A stretch of 64,000 nt of DNA from Lumbricus terrestris (GCA_949752735.1 OX457044.1:12137294-12201293); one strand, 5' to 3'. Shown: positions 53,901 to 59,142, numbered from the stretch's first letter. The notes: generated by a model from the sequence alone, not told the origin. Program-made: numbers and translations.

Positions 53901-56900
53901 CGTTGTGTTTGTAGCGAGTGAGATGACATTTTGGATGATGAGAGGAAATCGATTGTGAGGAAAAAAGTGAATCGATGCTTCAGAGATGTCATCGAAATCT
54001 ATGAGCATTGGTGGTGGGACCGCTCTTCAACCAAGGCGTCATCCATCCAATTCCTCATTTTCCACGTCGAAGGCTGTTTGATGTTCAAAGCGATAAGACT
54101 GGGTAATAAGACGTTAAAATGCATAACTCAACTGCAGTTCAACATCGGTGCCAAAGGACTGAAGCCAATCAAACGGAGTTCAGATAACCAATCACAAAAT
54201 AATAATAATTCAAATTATTGGCCAAATGTAGGTAATTAAGACTGCAGCACTGCATTGCTGCTTGAAGAAACTTTGAAATTTAATAATATATACAAATCAA
54301 ATGAAACCTGGAGTCGTTGGGAAAGGTGAATTCAATGTTTAGCAATGGAATATCAAACCGCTGACCACCAGGCCTAAAAGGTGAATTCTGTTTCGGTGGT
54401 CTGTCACACTCTCAGTGCGAAGAAAAGTCTTTTAAGACAATGGGCAGAAACAGCAGTGCCTCCAGATAAGATCTGAGCATGAGTTATAGCAGGAAGGTCA
54501 TTCAACAGCAAAGGGTAAAAAAAAACACAAAGTTTTCTGTGGCAGTCTGATGTACAAAAACAGCGTTTCTCAACCTGTGGGTTGTGAACCCCATGGGGGT
54601 CGCTTGACGATTTGCCAAAGGGTCGGCTGGACCTTTCAGAAATTTGCAAAAGATGCAATTTAATTTCAATGCTACCTACTACACTATAGCAACTTAAAAT
54701 AAATTTTAACTTAATTTTTTAGCGATTCATTAGATAGATTGTGGCAGCTAATTTAATTTTTGCAGTTTAGTTTTCAAATCTGAATTCCACTTTTACTATT
54801 CTTCTAAAAATAAAAAAATATCTGTTTGCTCCAACAATCTAAGATGCCAGCTAGTGAGGCCTATGGATGTGATTCACATAATTCATAAAGAACATAAGTA
54901 AGTTGCTAGCTTTCTAAAACGAATCATGGTGAAATAATAATTGTTGGTCGAATCGATGACACCAAACAAATAAACTGAAGCGCTACACAGATATGGCCTA
55001 CTGGTAGATGTTACTGATGGCTCGGTAGCAGATCCACAATATGGCCGCAACAGATAGAGGCAGAATAGAGTGGTCTGACCTATGGCGATCGATAGCCCAA
55101 TTATTCCGCTTACTAATCAATGGTCAAAAGACCATGAAAAGGTATATATTCATAAATATTAATAAGCTTAAATAGGCTAAAGAATACAACAAAATCAATT
55201 AAAAGTATTTTTTTAATGCACACATGTGGGCTAAGTTTGGGCTTGTTTTGGCAGGCTACGTTAACAACCCGCGTTAACTACATGCGGGAGAGCTTATACT
55301 AGTAATGCTTTGGGAATGTAAACACACATATGAATGCTTATTCGAGGTACTGGCTGTTTCAGTGTCGTCGTCGCGTGGCCCTCTGACTGTTGTCACCATC
55401 TACCGTCCGGGCTCTGAATCATCGTCAGCAACCTTCTTCAGTGAGCTCGCTACATTGCTTGAGAACTTTGCTCTACATAACACACAGTTGGTTATTGCTG
55501 GTGACCTCAACCTCCACCTCGAGAATCCAGAGCTACCTACGTCAGTTGATTTTTCGACCATTACCGAGCAGTTTGGCCTGGTCCAACATGTGACTGGTCC
55601 AACCCATCAATATGGAGGTCTACTCGATGTGCTTATTACACGGGACGATTGCCAGTTGACCGAGTTAATTATACAACCTCCAACAATATCGGACCATAGC
55701 CTCGTCATCGCCACTGTGCCATTCCTTCATCAGGCGCCAATTCACATTGAAAAGCAGGTTCGAAATTGGCGGCAACTGGACCGTACTGCATTCCGTGAGT
55801 CCTTAATGAGCGTTCCTGCCTTTGCCAATCCATCTTCTCTGACTGATGCTTCTACCACAGACCTGTTCGCCATCTACGATACAACCATGACGGATGTTCT
55901 GAACACCTTACTTCCGTTACACCCGGCAAAAACGCGTCATTCCGTTCTAACACCTTGGTTCGACGCCGAGTGCCGCTCCTTCCGCCGCCATGCCCGTTGC
56001 TTAGAGAGGCGTTACAGACGCACCAAATCATCTACCGACTGCACCAACTTTGTGAAATACGTCCGTGAGATGCATCGAAAATACAAAGAAAAGGAACAAT
56101 TGCATTGGGAGGAAAAGATCGCCTACCATTCAAGAGAGCCCAGGAAGCTCTGGTCGACGTTCAATGACCTCCTTGGACGTGCCCGACCAGGAGGCAACAC
56201 TAACACGCCTCTCTTCTCGCCTGATGCATTTTTAGACGTTTTCACAACGAAGGTAAACACCGTCAGAGACGCTACGGCTAACTGTTCACCACCGATTTTT
56301 CCTCCCGTCAGCTGTGAGCTGTCTTCCTTCGATCCTGTCTCAGCTCAAGAGCTGCGACGAATCATTCTTACCTCTGCACCGAAGACCTGTGAACTAGACC
56401 CTCTCCCTACGTTCCTCCTCCAGGAGTTAGTTGACACACTACTCCCTTTCCTAACGCTCCTCTGCAATAGTTCTCTCCGTGATGGTGTGCTTCCCGTGTC
56501 ACAGAAACGATCAATTGTTGTTCCAGTGCCTAAGAGTGAAAGTTCGGATATGGCGGATCCAACTAACCTTAGGCCAATAGCAAATGTTTCTTTTTTGTCT
56601 AAAATAATTGAAAAAGTTGTAGCTGCCCAGCTCACCCATTACCTTAATAAAAAAATGATCTTCTTCCATTTTTTCAATCAGGTTTCCGGAAAGACCACTC
56701 CACAGAGACTTTACTTCTTCGCCTTCTTTCGGATATATATACGGCCATAGACAACTCCCAGGTCACCCTTTTGGCATTGTTCGATGTGAGCGCAGCCTTC
56801 GACACGGTTGACCATGATATCCTTTTAACTAGACTTTCTATCTCTTTTGGCATCTCAGGAAATTTTCTCAATTGGCTTACTTCCTACCTTCAGGACCGTT

Positions 56901-59042
56901 CTTACACTGTCGCTTGTGGGGCTACTAGATCATCCTGGGCACCTGCCCCGTTTGGGCTGCCCCAAGGCTCTGTCCTAGGCCCCCTATTATATATAATATA
57001 CACTGCAGACCTTGGACCACTCTTAATGGCAAATTCAATCCTTAGTCAATCCTATGCTGATGACCTCCAGGCATATGTTCACTGCCCAGCATCTGCCGCT
57101 ACTGATGCGGTTCGAGAAATTTGTAGGGCTATGGAAACCCTGGAAGCCTGGATGTCTTCTAACCGTTTGCGACTGAACCCTACCAAGACGCAATATATCT
57201 GGTTTGGGACTCGTCAACAACTTGCAAAAATTGACATGAAAGCCTTAGCATTAGAGTTTCCTCTGATTACTTTCTCACCTTTTGTGCGGGACCTTGGTGT
57301 TATTTTAGACCAAGAGCTAACTTTCACTCGGCATATAAACCTACTATGTCGAAGCTGTTACTACCAGTTACGCCAGCTTAAGGTGGTCTCCCGTTCTCTG
57401 TCTTTTAGTGCCGCCTCTACTCTTGTTCACTCTTTCGTAGTTTCCCGCCTTGACTACTGCAGCACCCTCTATCATGGACTTCCGGCTGACCGGATTGGCT
57501 GCCTTGAACGGGTCCTCCGCTCTGCGGCGCGACTTGTTGGCCATATCCCAAAATATGGCCATGTCTCATCCTATATGCGGGATACCTTACACTGGCTCCC
57601 TTCTCCTCAGCGGATTGCATACAGGGTCTGTGCGCTGGTTAGGCGATGCATTGAAGGACTAGCTCCACCCTACCTTCGAGAATTCTGTTGTTCCACCTTG
57701 GGAGTTCAGCGTCGATCGACCCTTCGATCGGCGAACCACGCTGAGCTTCTGGTTCCCCGCTCACGGACTGCTATCCGACAGCGTTGTTCATTCTCTGTTG
57801 CAGGTCCTACAGCTTGGAATGGTCTCCCTGTTACACTGCGCTTAATTCCCAGGGGTCACTCCGCTCTGTTCCTTAAGAACCTAAAAACTGTTTTATTTAG
57901 CCGTGGCTGGGCCGGGAGCGCTTCTGAGTAGCCTACCTTGAAGAGGCGCTATATAAATTTCTGAAATAAATAAATAAATAAATATTCTTGTTAAATAAGT
58001 AACAATATTTTCCTGAATTAAAAATAATGTGTAAGACAATGTTTGGACAGTCGAATGCAGGTTTCAAATCAATAATACTTGGTATCTAATTTCCGCTGTG
58101 ATCGCCATAGGTGAAACTGCTCTAATTCTGCCACTATCTGCGGCGCCCGTGTTGTTTATCTGCTACCGAGCCATCAGTAACAATAACCGGCCTACTATAC
58201 ATTCTGACTATGCCGGCAAGGATGACCAGTACTTATAAAAACAAAGCTGATGACACCAAGATTAAGGCACACTTGAGACAAAGTGTATAGGGAGTTCCAA
58301 CAGCAAAACGTAATAGCTGAATAGACTTATGAAACTTCAACTTCAAACTAACGAATAAGTAGCTCTCAGAATCGCGAGAGCAAGGAAACCTCACACAGAT
58401 GCCAAAAGCAGTTTCGAATAATGAAGTGAAAATGCATAGCAATCCTGACAAAAAATGCAGTGGTTACAGTTTTAGCAAGTTGAAAATGCAAGGTAGAAAA
58501 TTAAAAGCATGTTTATTTTGCATATTGGATTCTTAATGTAGATTTCTCAGTTTCACTTTGTGCAATATTAGCGTAATTAGTTATTTAATACGAAGAAATT
58601 TGATAAAAATAATAATAGTTAGATATATATAATATACATGTGTGTCAATTTTGGGGGGTGGGGCAAGTGCCTACTCTTGTACCTATGTGCGGGTGCCCAT
58701 GCCAGTATCAGACCTGTGTTTAGACATATCCATCATCAAGCTATCCTTGCACACACAATATATATATAATATATATATGGCCCCATGGCTTTTTGAACAT
58801 CAAATTTCTATAGCAATCAACTATTAAACCCAAATCCGGCACTTTAGACATTCTGGATTTTAACAAATTTACACAGTAATCACTGATGACAGTTAAAATT
58901 ATAAGTCAATACCTGCATCTCCGTTGGAAGCCATACGCGGCACTCTGGTCTTTTTGCCTCGCAACTGGTCAAAATTGATCAACGAACGTCTAGTTTCTTT
59001 GACAAACACCAGGCTGCAAGAAATCTGTCTCACGAGAAACAT
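5455..59042 (-). CDS. CARS1: cysteinyl-tRNA synthetase, complete gene of 22 coding exons
   Basis: Class I aminoacyl-tRNA synthetase that charges tRNA-Cys with cysteine using ATP. The 22 exons keep one frame and give 750 residues from the AUG at 58934, close to the 748 of the human cytosolic enzyme, or 786 from the AUG at 59042. Numbering from the shorter form: HMGH signature 66-69, KMSKS 406-410, and the zinc ligands expected for CysRS at Cys57, Cys348, His374 and Glu377 (family knowledge). The catalytic core carries the eukaryotic insertion (about 130-230). After the helical anticodon-binding region comes a Lys/Glu-rich tail and the motif [14 protein letters not shown] near the C-terminus, typical of cytosolic animal CARS1. 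All boundaries are GT-AG and were placed by eye. The span is 53.6 kb, mostly repeats. A TTTATT at 5164-5169 is a possible polyadenylation signal read on the - strand. Nothing suggests a pseudogene. Confidence 0.95.
6030..6110 (-). CDS. CARS1: CARS1 exon 21
   Basis: Residues 681-707, phase 0 at both ends: [20 protein letters not shown] then YSKFDEK. KIPP-EMF and YSKFDE are family marks. Donor GAAAAG/GTTAAA. Confidence 0.95.
6135..6175 (+). mobile_element. L2-like LINE tail, very short relic
   Basis: TTTCAGAGGTGCTATATAAATAC followed by GAATGAATGAA, the last bases of the local LINE family in CARS1 intron 20. Confidence 0.5.
6746..6793 (-). CDS. CARS1: CARS1 exon 20
   Basis: Residues 665-680: [16 protein letters not shown], phase 0, 48 bases. 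Acceptor ATTGTTCTAG, donor GAAAAT/GTGAGT. Charged linker, so support comes mainly from splice sites and frame. Confidence 0.85.
7275..7357 (-). CDS. CARS1: CARS1 exon 19
   Basis: [20 protein letters not shown] then KREAKLK. Equivalent to the GLPTVVKLVDRNTLLKE region of the human protein. Acceptor CTTTGTAG, donor CTGAAG/GTGATT. Confidence 0.92.
7712..7792 (-). CDS. CARS1: CARS1 exon 18
   Basis: [20 protein letters not shown] then QLEDHD. RD-LP-LGV-LEDHE is a conserved CARS1 stretch. Acceptor GATTTTCTAG, donor GATG/GTCAGT. Confidence 0.95.
8430..8890 (-). mobile_element. RTE/jockey-like LINE, C-terminal fragment
   Basis: An open frame from 8888 to 8442 encodes the post-polymerase end of a non-LTR retrotransposon protein: [52 protein letters not shown] and a final DRDNWR. 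This pattern marks RTE-type LINEs and differs from the L2-like family. The polymerase domain is absent, so it is a 5'-truncated copy in CARS1 intron 17, on the same strand as the gene. Confidence 0.88.
8935..9185 (+). mobile_element. L2/CR1-like LINE, 3' fragment
   Basis: Translation gives [20 protein letters not shown], the same C-terminus as at 2100, then the tail GGGAGCACCTCTGAGTAG, CTTGAAGGGGCGCTATATAAATTC and ATTG repeats. The reading frame beyond SFSVVG is damaged. Confidence 0.8.
9225..9858. mobile_element. non-autonomous element with inverted repeats and a 16-bp minisatellite
   Basis: GACATAACGAAAGAGCAACA at 9263 is matched in inverse at 9811-9834. The left arm holds about seven tandem copies of a 16-base AGAGNNACATAACAAA unit (9240-9345). 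No transposase is visible. Ends are approximate. Confidence 0.5.
9898..9979 (-). CDS. CARS1: CARS1 exon 17
   Basis: [20 protein letters not shown] then EVARRKK. MPYL-VL-FRE is conserved in CARS1. Acceptor TTTCATCAATAG, donor AGAAAG/GTATTT. Confidence 0.93.
10205..10495 (+). mobile_element. tRNA-derived SINE with a MIR-like core
   Basis: A pol III box-A-like TAGTTAGCTACACCGGTAAG is followed by a box B GGTTCAAGCCC (10266-10276). The body contains GACCTTGGGCAAGTTGCTTA (10358), very close to the conserved segment of vertebrate MIR/CORE-SINEs, and the element ends in an ATC microsatellite. Lies in CARS1 intron 16. The two halves do not fold as a functional tRNA. Confidence 0.75.
10539..10610 (-). 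CDS. CARS1: CARS1 exon 16
   Basis: Residues 559-582: [20 protein letters not shown] then TTKN, phase 0. Follows ITRILK of exon 15, giving the LK-IFGA junction of the family. Donor AAGAAC/GTGAGT. Confidence 0.93.
11310..11862 (+). mobile_element. L2/CR1-like LINE, decayed 3' fragment
   Basis: AAGTACATGCGGAATGTACT and CAGCTGATCGCTTATAGGG correspond to the YMRD-LHWLP and QRIAYR segments of the 57.6-kb LINE. TCTTTCTCAGTGGTTGGCGC and the GGAGCGCCTCTGAGTAG tail follow. The frame is broken throughout. Confidence 0.65.
12205..13618. mobile_element. hAT-like element with 8-bp target duplication
   Basis: The element itself is 12213-13610 (1,398 bp), flanked by direct repeats CCTATAGA at 12205-12212 and 13611-13618. 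Ends are CAGGGATGGGCA and its inverse TGCCCATCCCTG. Both termini carry repeated GTAATTGAATTACAAATTAC-type motifs, as subterminal transposase-binding repeats often do. No transposase open frame is present. TSD length and the CAGGG start point to hAT. A second inverted-repeat unit lies inside (12661-13133). Confidence 0.88.
12661..13133. repeat. nested palindromic unit inside the hAT-like element
   Basis: CATATCGATGGTCAAGAGCA at 12662 is matched inversely around 13113-13132. The interior repeats short forms of CAGATACGACRT and its inverse ACGTCGTATG at least six times. No target duplication was seen. Confidence 0.7.
13712..14702. mobile_element. piggyBac-like miniature element, TTAA target
   Basis: TTAA at 13712-13715 and 14699-14702 flank a 983-bp element whose ends are CCCTCAGGCTACCAAG and the inverse of CCCTCGGGCTACTAAG. 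Three G-run/C-run hairpins of the form GGGGGTGGNNNCCACCCCC sit near the left end, at 14483 and near the right end. No transposase. TTAA plus CCC-starting termini is the piggyBac signature. Confidence 0.85.
14703..15390. other. CARS1 intron sequence, no feature seen
   Basis: Unremarkable AT-rich intron between the TTAA element and exon 15. Confidence 0.6.
15398..15549 (-). CDS. CARS1: CARS1 exon 15
   Basis: Completes Asp, then [20 protein letters not shown], a serine/threonine-rich loop and [29 protein letters not shown] and LLENIALYLT are the human counterparts. Acceptor GCATGTTGTAG, donor CTCAAG/GTATCA. The next exon upstream is 18.1 kb away. Confidence 0.95.
15586..15618. repeat. (ACAT)n microsatellite
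   Basis: Short CATA run next to the satellite array. Confidence 0.9.
15771..28168. repeat. 12.4-kb satellite array, 36/41-bp monomers
   Basis: Over 300 head-to-tail monomers with core TTACCCTTCAACATTATCAT, then AATGCAC. Two length forms alternate: 36 bp, and 41 bp with one extra TAATC pentamer. Three further sites vary as two-state alternatives: CAC(C/T)TAATC, ATCA(T/C)AATGC and AATTA(C/T)CCTT. Other substitutions are rare, so the array has been strongly homogenised. It fills two thirds of CARS1 intron 14. No open frame, no spacers and no known satellite match recalled. Confidence 0.98.
16300..18790. repeat. first copy of a 2,498-bp tandem duplication within the satellite
   Basis: The order of 36/41-bp and C/T monomer types from about 16300 to 18790 is repeated about 2,498 bp further on (next copy about 18798-21290). 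Anchors: CATAATGCAC followed by the short form at 16393 and 18891, TATCC at 17741 and 20239, TATCC at 18716 and 21214. Boundaries are approximate. Confidence 0.8.
28170..29590 (+). mobile_element. LINE fragment interrupting the satellite array
   Basis: Encodes the C-terminal half of a non-LTR reverse transcriptase. Reading begins near IIQGSGLGP, and the catalytic YADD follows after a nested insertion (28285-28720). An open frame to 29429 ends [18 protein letters not shown] then ITRMLYS. The 3' end is GTGGAGTAATAAAGAAAATA with a CTTA-repeat tail. The family differs from the L2-like one; its 3' end recurs inverted at 43987. It is 5'-truncated and has satellite monomers on both sides. Confidence 0.88.
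28277..28728. mobile_element. 436-bp miniature inverted-repeat element nested in the LINE
   Basis: The element is 28285-28720, flanked by direct repeats GTTTGTAG (28277-28284, 28721-28728). Termini are CATAGATGTAAAAAACG and its exact inverse. The interior repeats AAAAAACG and ACGTTTTTT. The 8-bp target duplication suggests hAT. Skipping the element and one duplication puts the LINE protein back in one frame. Confidence 0.9.
29591..29815. repeat. satellite remnant beyond the LINE
   Basis: Five to six monomers of the 36/41-bp satellite, mostly the short form, showing that the LINE landed inside the array and not beside it. Confidence 0.95.
29942..29984. repeat. (GA)n microsatellite with G-run
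   Basis: About 34 bases of AG followed by nine G. Confidence 0.95.
30330..30460 (+). mobile_element. terminal part of GTGTTTCCGGTAAC-family element
   Basis: GTGTTTCCGGTAACCCGACCG, TTGCCGCGACTTGAATTATT and ATTGACATAATTCAGTGATA match, in order, the inverted terminal region of the 49.2-50.0 kb element. Confidence 0.7.
30895..33172. mobile_element. possible large element with short inverted ends
   Basis: ATATTAGAATGGTCCAAAA at the left and the inverse of ATATTAGACTGGTCCAAAA at the right, with TA-rich flanks. Similarity stops after about 20 bases and no transposase was recognised; a 110-codon open frame at 31223-31555 resembles nothing I know. May equally be two separate repeats. Confidence 0.35.
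32716..32797. mobile_element. 82-bp TTAA-flanked miniature element
   Basis: TTAA at 32716-32719 and 32794-32797 enclose 74 bases with inverted ends CACATTGGCCGCC / CACGTTGACCGCC and an inner perfect palindrome whose half is AAGGACGAGTT. Layout fits a very small piggyBac-type derivative. Confidence 0.65.
33221..33480 (+). repeat. dispersed repeat shared with 49.4-49.6 kb
   Basis: CCACTTGAGCCACCTCTAA, GTGATGTTCTGTTC, CACTCATCTTCCCCTTCCC, AGAAAAGATGTCAACAAAA and TTAGAACACGTACTTTGTTG occur in the same order, inverted, inside the 49231-49996 element. Confidence 0.85.
33699..33739 (-). CDS. CARS1: CARS1 exon 14
   Basis: Only 41 bases: [13 protein letters not shown] between two split codons. Acceptor ATCTGTTACAG, donor TGTGTG/GTAAGT. 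Joins exon 15 as CLC-D-SVDTR, matching the human ALCDNVDTR. A micro-exon next to the 18.1-kb intron. Confidence 0.9.
33740..35357. other. CARS1 intron 13
   Basis: No gene seen. Contains one relic LINE tail (34336) and short CCTAGGC repeats. Confidence 0.6.
34336..34410 (-). mobile_element. L2-like LINE tail, inverted relic
   Basis: TATATAGCGCCTCTCA and AAGAGGCGCTCCCAATGCG, the inverse of the tail that ends the LINE at 43640-43890 (GGGAGCGTCTCTGATTGG, GAGAGGTGCTTTATAAAT). Confidence 0.5.
35358..35458 (-). CDS. CARS1: CARS1 exon 13
   Basis: [20 protein letters not shown] then [13 protein letters not shown]. Equivalent to FFLNVKD-LR and the W-EEE-LN segment of human CARS1. Acceptor AATTTTTAG, donor CACAG/GTAGAT. 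Confidence 0.92.
36064..36297 (-). CDS. CARS1: CARS1 exon 12 with KMSKS loop
   Basis: Residues 383-460, 78 codons in phase 0. [20 protein letters not shown] precedes KMSKS (406-410), the ATP-binding loop; then [20 protein letters not shown] and [15 protein letters not shown]. Third positions are richer in G and C than in neighbouring exons. Confidence 0.97.
36577..36705 (-). CDS. CARS1: CARS1 exon 11 with zinc ligands
   Basis: Residues 340-382: [12 protein letters not shown] and [12 protein letters not shown]. Cys348, His374 and Glu377 are three of the four residues that bind the active-site zinc used for cysteine selection in CysRS. The human GGGFDLRFPHHDNE reads [13 protein letters not shown] here. 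Confidence 0.97.
37170..37282 (-). CDS. CARS1: CARS1 exon 10
   Basis: [20 protein letters not shown] then [40 protein letters not shown] across the junction is almost unvaried in CysRS. Acceptor GTTAATCAG, donor GGAAAG/GTTAAC. Confidence 0.97.
37940..38166. mobile_element. 211-bp hAT-like MITE
   Basis: Element 37948-38158 with ends CAGGGCTTAAAGTGTGG and the inverse of CAGTGCTTAAAATGTGG. Flanking 8-bp repeats are TCAGGATG and TCAGTATG (7 of 8). The interior repeats GGACGGCGTCCATGCACTTA-like units. A related copy lies at 63590-63792. Confidence 0.8.
38396..41208. repeat. 2.8-kb palindrome (hairpin) in CARS1 intron 9
   Basis: Left arm 38396-39702 and right arm 39910-41208 are near-identical inverted copies separated by 207 bp. 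The arms start GGGTCATTCCACGTCAAATC (left) and GGGTCATTCCATGTCAAATC (inverse of right). A 60-codon open frame appears in both arms with a single residue change. Within each arm a roughly 390-bp block starting GGCCATGTGGGATAGG is repeated (38963, 39352), and a third partial block fills the loop (39745). No protein-coding function is visible. Confidence 0.95.
41558..41611. repeat. (ACAT)n microsatellite
   Basis: About 13 near-perfect CATA units. Confidence 0.95.
42404..42525 (-). CDS. CARS1: CARS1 exon 9
   Basis: [20 protein letters not shown] then [31 protein letters not shown] and KLVPEA-GD-KAL-EGEGD match the human enzyme closely. Acceptor TCTGTTGACAG, donor GCGAAG/GTAAAC. Confidence 0.97.
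43496..43640. repeat. ACAT/CATA-rich microsatellite
   Basis: Irregular run of ACAT units with CATCATACATACATT variants, just 5' of a LINE fragment. Confidence 0.9.
43640..43890 (+). mobile_element. L2/CR1-like LINE 3' fragment, second subfamily
   Basis: Encodes [35 protein letters not shown], then GCGTCTCTGATTGG and GAGAGGTGCTTTATAAATTT. The C-terminus is recognisable but distinct from the [13 protein letters not shown] family. Confidence 0.8.
43987..44050 (-). mobile_element. 3' end of the 28-29 kb LINE family, inverted
   Basis: AGTAAGTAAGTATTTTTTAT then TACTCCACTTGCAAACACAC is the inverse of the 3' terminus at 29530-29590, including the CTTA-repeat tail. Confidence 0.75.
44342..44430 (-). 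CDS. CARS1: CARS1 exon 8
   Basis: [20 protein letters not shown] then VQKIIDQGF. Joins exon 7 as ALN-VLPP, as in human ALNVLPPDVLTRVSEYVP. Acceptor CGTGTTGTAG, donor CTTTGG/GTAAAA. Confidence 0.96.
44990..45870 (-). mobile_element. L2/CR1-like LINE, 5'-truncated, frameshifted
   Basis: From 45860 down: [22 protein letters not shown] polymerase thumb region (here [19 protein letters not shown]), [33 protein letters not shown], then in other frames [15 protein letters not shown] and [22 protein letters not shown]-stop, and the tail GGGCGCTATATAAATGC. At least three frame breaks. It starts after the YADD motif and sits in CARS1 intron 7 on the gene's strand. Closely resembles the 57-kb copy. Confidence 0.88.
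46109..46249 (-). CDS. CARS1: CARS1 exon 7
   Basis: Residues 185-231: [20 protein letters not shown], then [20 protein letters not shown] and [16 protein letters not shown] and FH-DM-ALN are marks of the eukaryotic insertion in CysRS. Confidence 0.96.
46821..46964 (-). CDS. CARS1: CARS1 exon 6
   Basis: Residues 137-184: [20 protein letters not shown] then [16 protein letters not shown] and a Ser/Glu-rich end. Corresponds to the weakly conserved LNETTDPDKKQMLERI region of human CARS1; placement rests on frame and splice sites. Confidence 0.9.
47547..47645 (-). CDS. CARS1: CARS1 exon 5
   Basis: Residues 104-136: [20 protein letters not shown] then [24 protein letters not shown] follows NITDIDDK directly, as in all CysRS. 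Acceptor GATGTTTTCAG. Confidence 0.96.
48015..48055 (-). mobile_element. hAT-type terminus relic
   Basis: On the - strand it reads CAGGGCTTCTCAAACTGTGG, then TACGCGTACCTCTGGGGGTA, a recurrent hAT end in animal genomes. Only one end seen. Confidence 0.5.
48296..48392 (-). CDS. CARS1: CARS1 exon 4
   Basis: [20 protein letters not shown] then [12 protein letters not shown] (72-103). The NITDIDDK motif of the Rossmann fold is intact. Acceptor GAAACGTTTTCTTTCAG, donor GACAAG/GTTTGC. Confidence 0.97.
48907..48995 (-). CDS. CARS1: CARS1 exon 3 with HIGH signature
   Basis: Residues 42-70: [20 protein letters not shown] then [13 protein letters not shown] is the class I HIGH signature in its usual eukaryotic CysRS form; Cys57 in SCGPTVYD is the remaining zinc ligand. 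Acceptor GCTATTTTAG, donor GCAAG/GTATTT. Confidence 0.97.
49231..49996. mobile_element. GTGTTTCCGGTAAC-family element with inverted ends
   Basis: AGGCCAAAAAATAATGTCGT at 49231 and its inverse up to 49996 bound a 766-bp element; GTGTTTCCGGTAAC follows inside each end. The right portion is duplicated: GCAATGTCAC, GAGTCGCGGCAAT and GGTTACCAGAAACACAACAT appear at 49713-49800 and again at 49833-49990. The middle is the repeat also present at 33221. No transposase. Confidence 0.75.
50118..50141. repeat. (GATT)n microsatellite
   Basis: Five to six GATT units in CARS1 intron 2. Confidence 0.9.
50728..50790 (+). mobile_element. CAGTGGCGTAG-type transposon terminus
   Basis: Starts CAGTGGCGTAGACAAGGGGG with G- and C-runs and a second GGCGTAG; a common invertebrate DNA-transposon end. 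The partner end was not found. Confidence 0.4.
51030..51130 (-). CDS. CARS1: CARS1 exon 2
   Basis: Residues 8-41: [20 protein letters not shown] then [22 protein letters not shown] at the junction with exon 3 is the N-terminal hallmark of CysRS. Acceptor GACTGTTTCAG, donor GAAGAAG/GTAAGC. Confidence 0.95.
51367..51903 (+). repeat. TACCCGGC-family interspersed repeat, full-length-like copy
   Basis: Opens TACTAACTGGGGTACCCGGC, carries two to three internal units CACCCGTGAAATTTGGGTTT / TCGGGAAAATTTC, then TCTGTCTAGCTGTAACGTTT, TGGGTGTCCCATGCCGA and ends GCATCCCGGACAAACAGACA with TTTATATAGATATAG. No protein. Class unknown; the ends are AT-rich and similar to each other. Confidence 0.85.
51904..53030. 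other. CARS1 intron 1, no feature recognised
   Basis: Several short open frames, none with family resemblance. Confidence 0.5.
53036..53912. repeat. 36-bp minisatellite, about 24 copies
   Basis: Unit GTGATTGATCAATGAATCGA plus TTTGAACGTTGTGTTT. Length variants come from TG loss (34 bp) and an extra GTGTTT (42 bp). Each unit contains the 8-base palindromes TTGATCAA and AATCGATT. Long open frames on the - strand (268 and 131 codons) are a by-product of a unit divisible by three. Confidence 0.97.
53913..54985. other. CARS1 intron 1, transposon relics only
   Basis: A 102-codon open frame at 53931-54239 is unrecognised. A - strand frame at 54404-54550 ends LNDLPAIT and [14 protein letters not shown], a decayed LINE C-terminus. 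At 54561 CAGCGTTTCTCAACCTGTGG opens a hAT-type terminus. Confidence 0.5.
54995..55090. repeat. left arm of an inverted repeat around the LINE
   Basis: GTTACTGATGGCTCGGTAGC, then GCAACAGATAGAGGCAGAAT and CCTATGGCGATC, match the inverse of 58101-58200. Confidence 0.85.
55325..57985 (+). mobile_element. L2/CR1-like LINE, almost intact except 5' truncation
   Basis: The first open frame (55305-56750) holds most of an apurinic-type endonuclease: [18 protein letters not shown] and ISDHSLV; it lacks the N-terminal third. Polymerase follows: [16 protein letters not shown], then in the second frame (to 57931) [14 protein letters not shown] with the first catalytic Asp, [22 protein letters not shown], and the family C-terminus [18 protein letters not shown] to SE-stop. 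One frame change lies in a run of seven A at 56649-56655. The tail is GGGAGCGCTTCTGAGTAG, GAGGCGCTATATAAATTTCT and AAATA repeats. It is inserted opposite to CARS1 in intron 1. Confidence 0.93.
58101..58200. repeat. right arm of the inverted repeat around the LINE
   Basis: ATCGCCATAGG, CTGCCACTATCTGCGGCGCC and ATCTGCTACCGAGCCATCAG are the inverse of the left arm at 54995. LINE, spacer and both arms together span 3.2 kb. Confidence 0.85.
58913..59042 (-). CDS. CARS1: CARS1 exon 1 with two in-frame start codons
   Basis: From the AUG at 59042: [20 protein letters not shown] then [16 protein letters not shown], then the second AUG at 58934 opening MASNGDA. An in-frame TAA 13 codons upstream (59079-59081) closes the frame, although CTATTCCAG just before the first AUG could be a splice acceptor. 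Neither AUG has a purine at -3; the second has G at +4. Donor GATGCAG/GTATTG. The 36-residue leader has nine Arg/Lys and only two acidic residues. Confidence 0.85.
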
Positions 59043-59142
59043 ACGCTGGAATAGACAACAAACGTCACAAGTCAAACATTAAGGCATACTCAAAGCGCAT
59101 CGCAGGTAGTAGGGCTATTCCGCGGTAGGCAAGTGAAGACGT

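Noticed and set aside
53186..53992. 268-codon open frame with a 12-residue repeat
   Set aside because: It comes from a minisatellite whose unit is divisible by three; 2-bp unit variants shift the frame, and no start or splice context supports translation.
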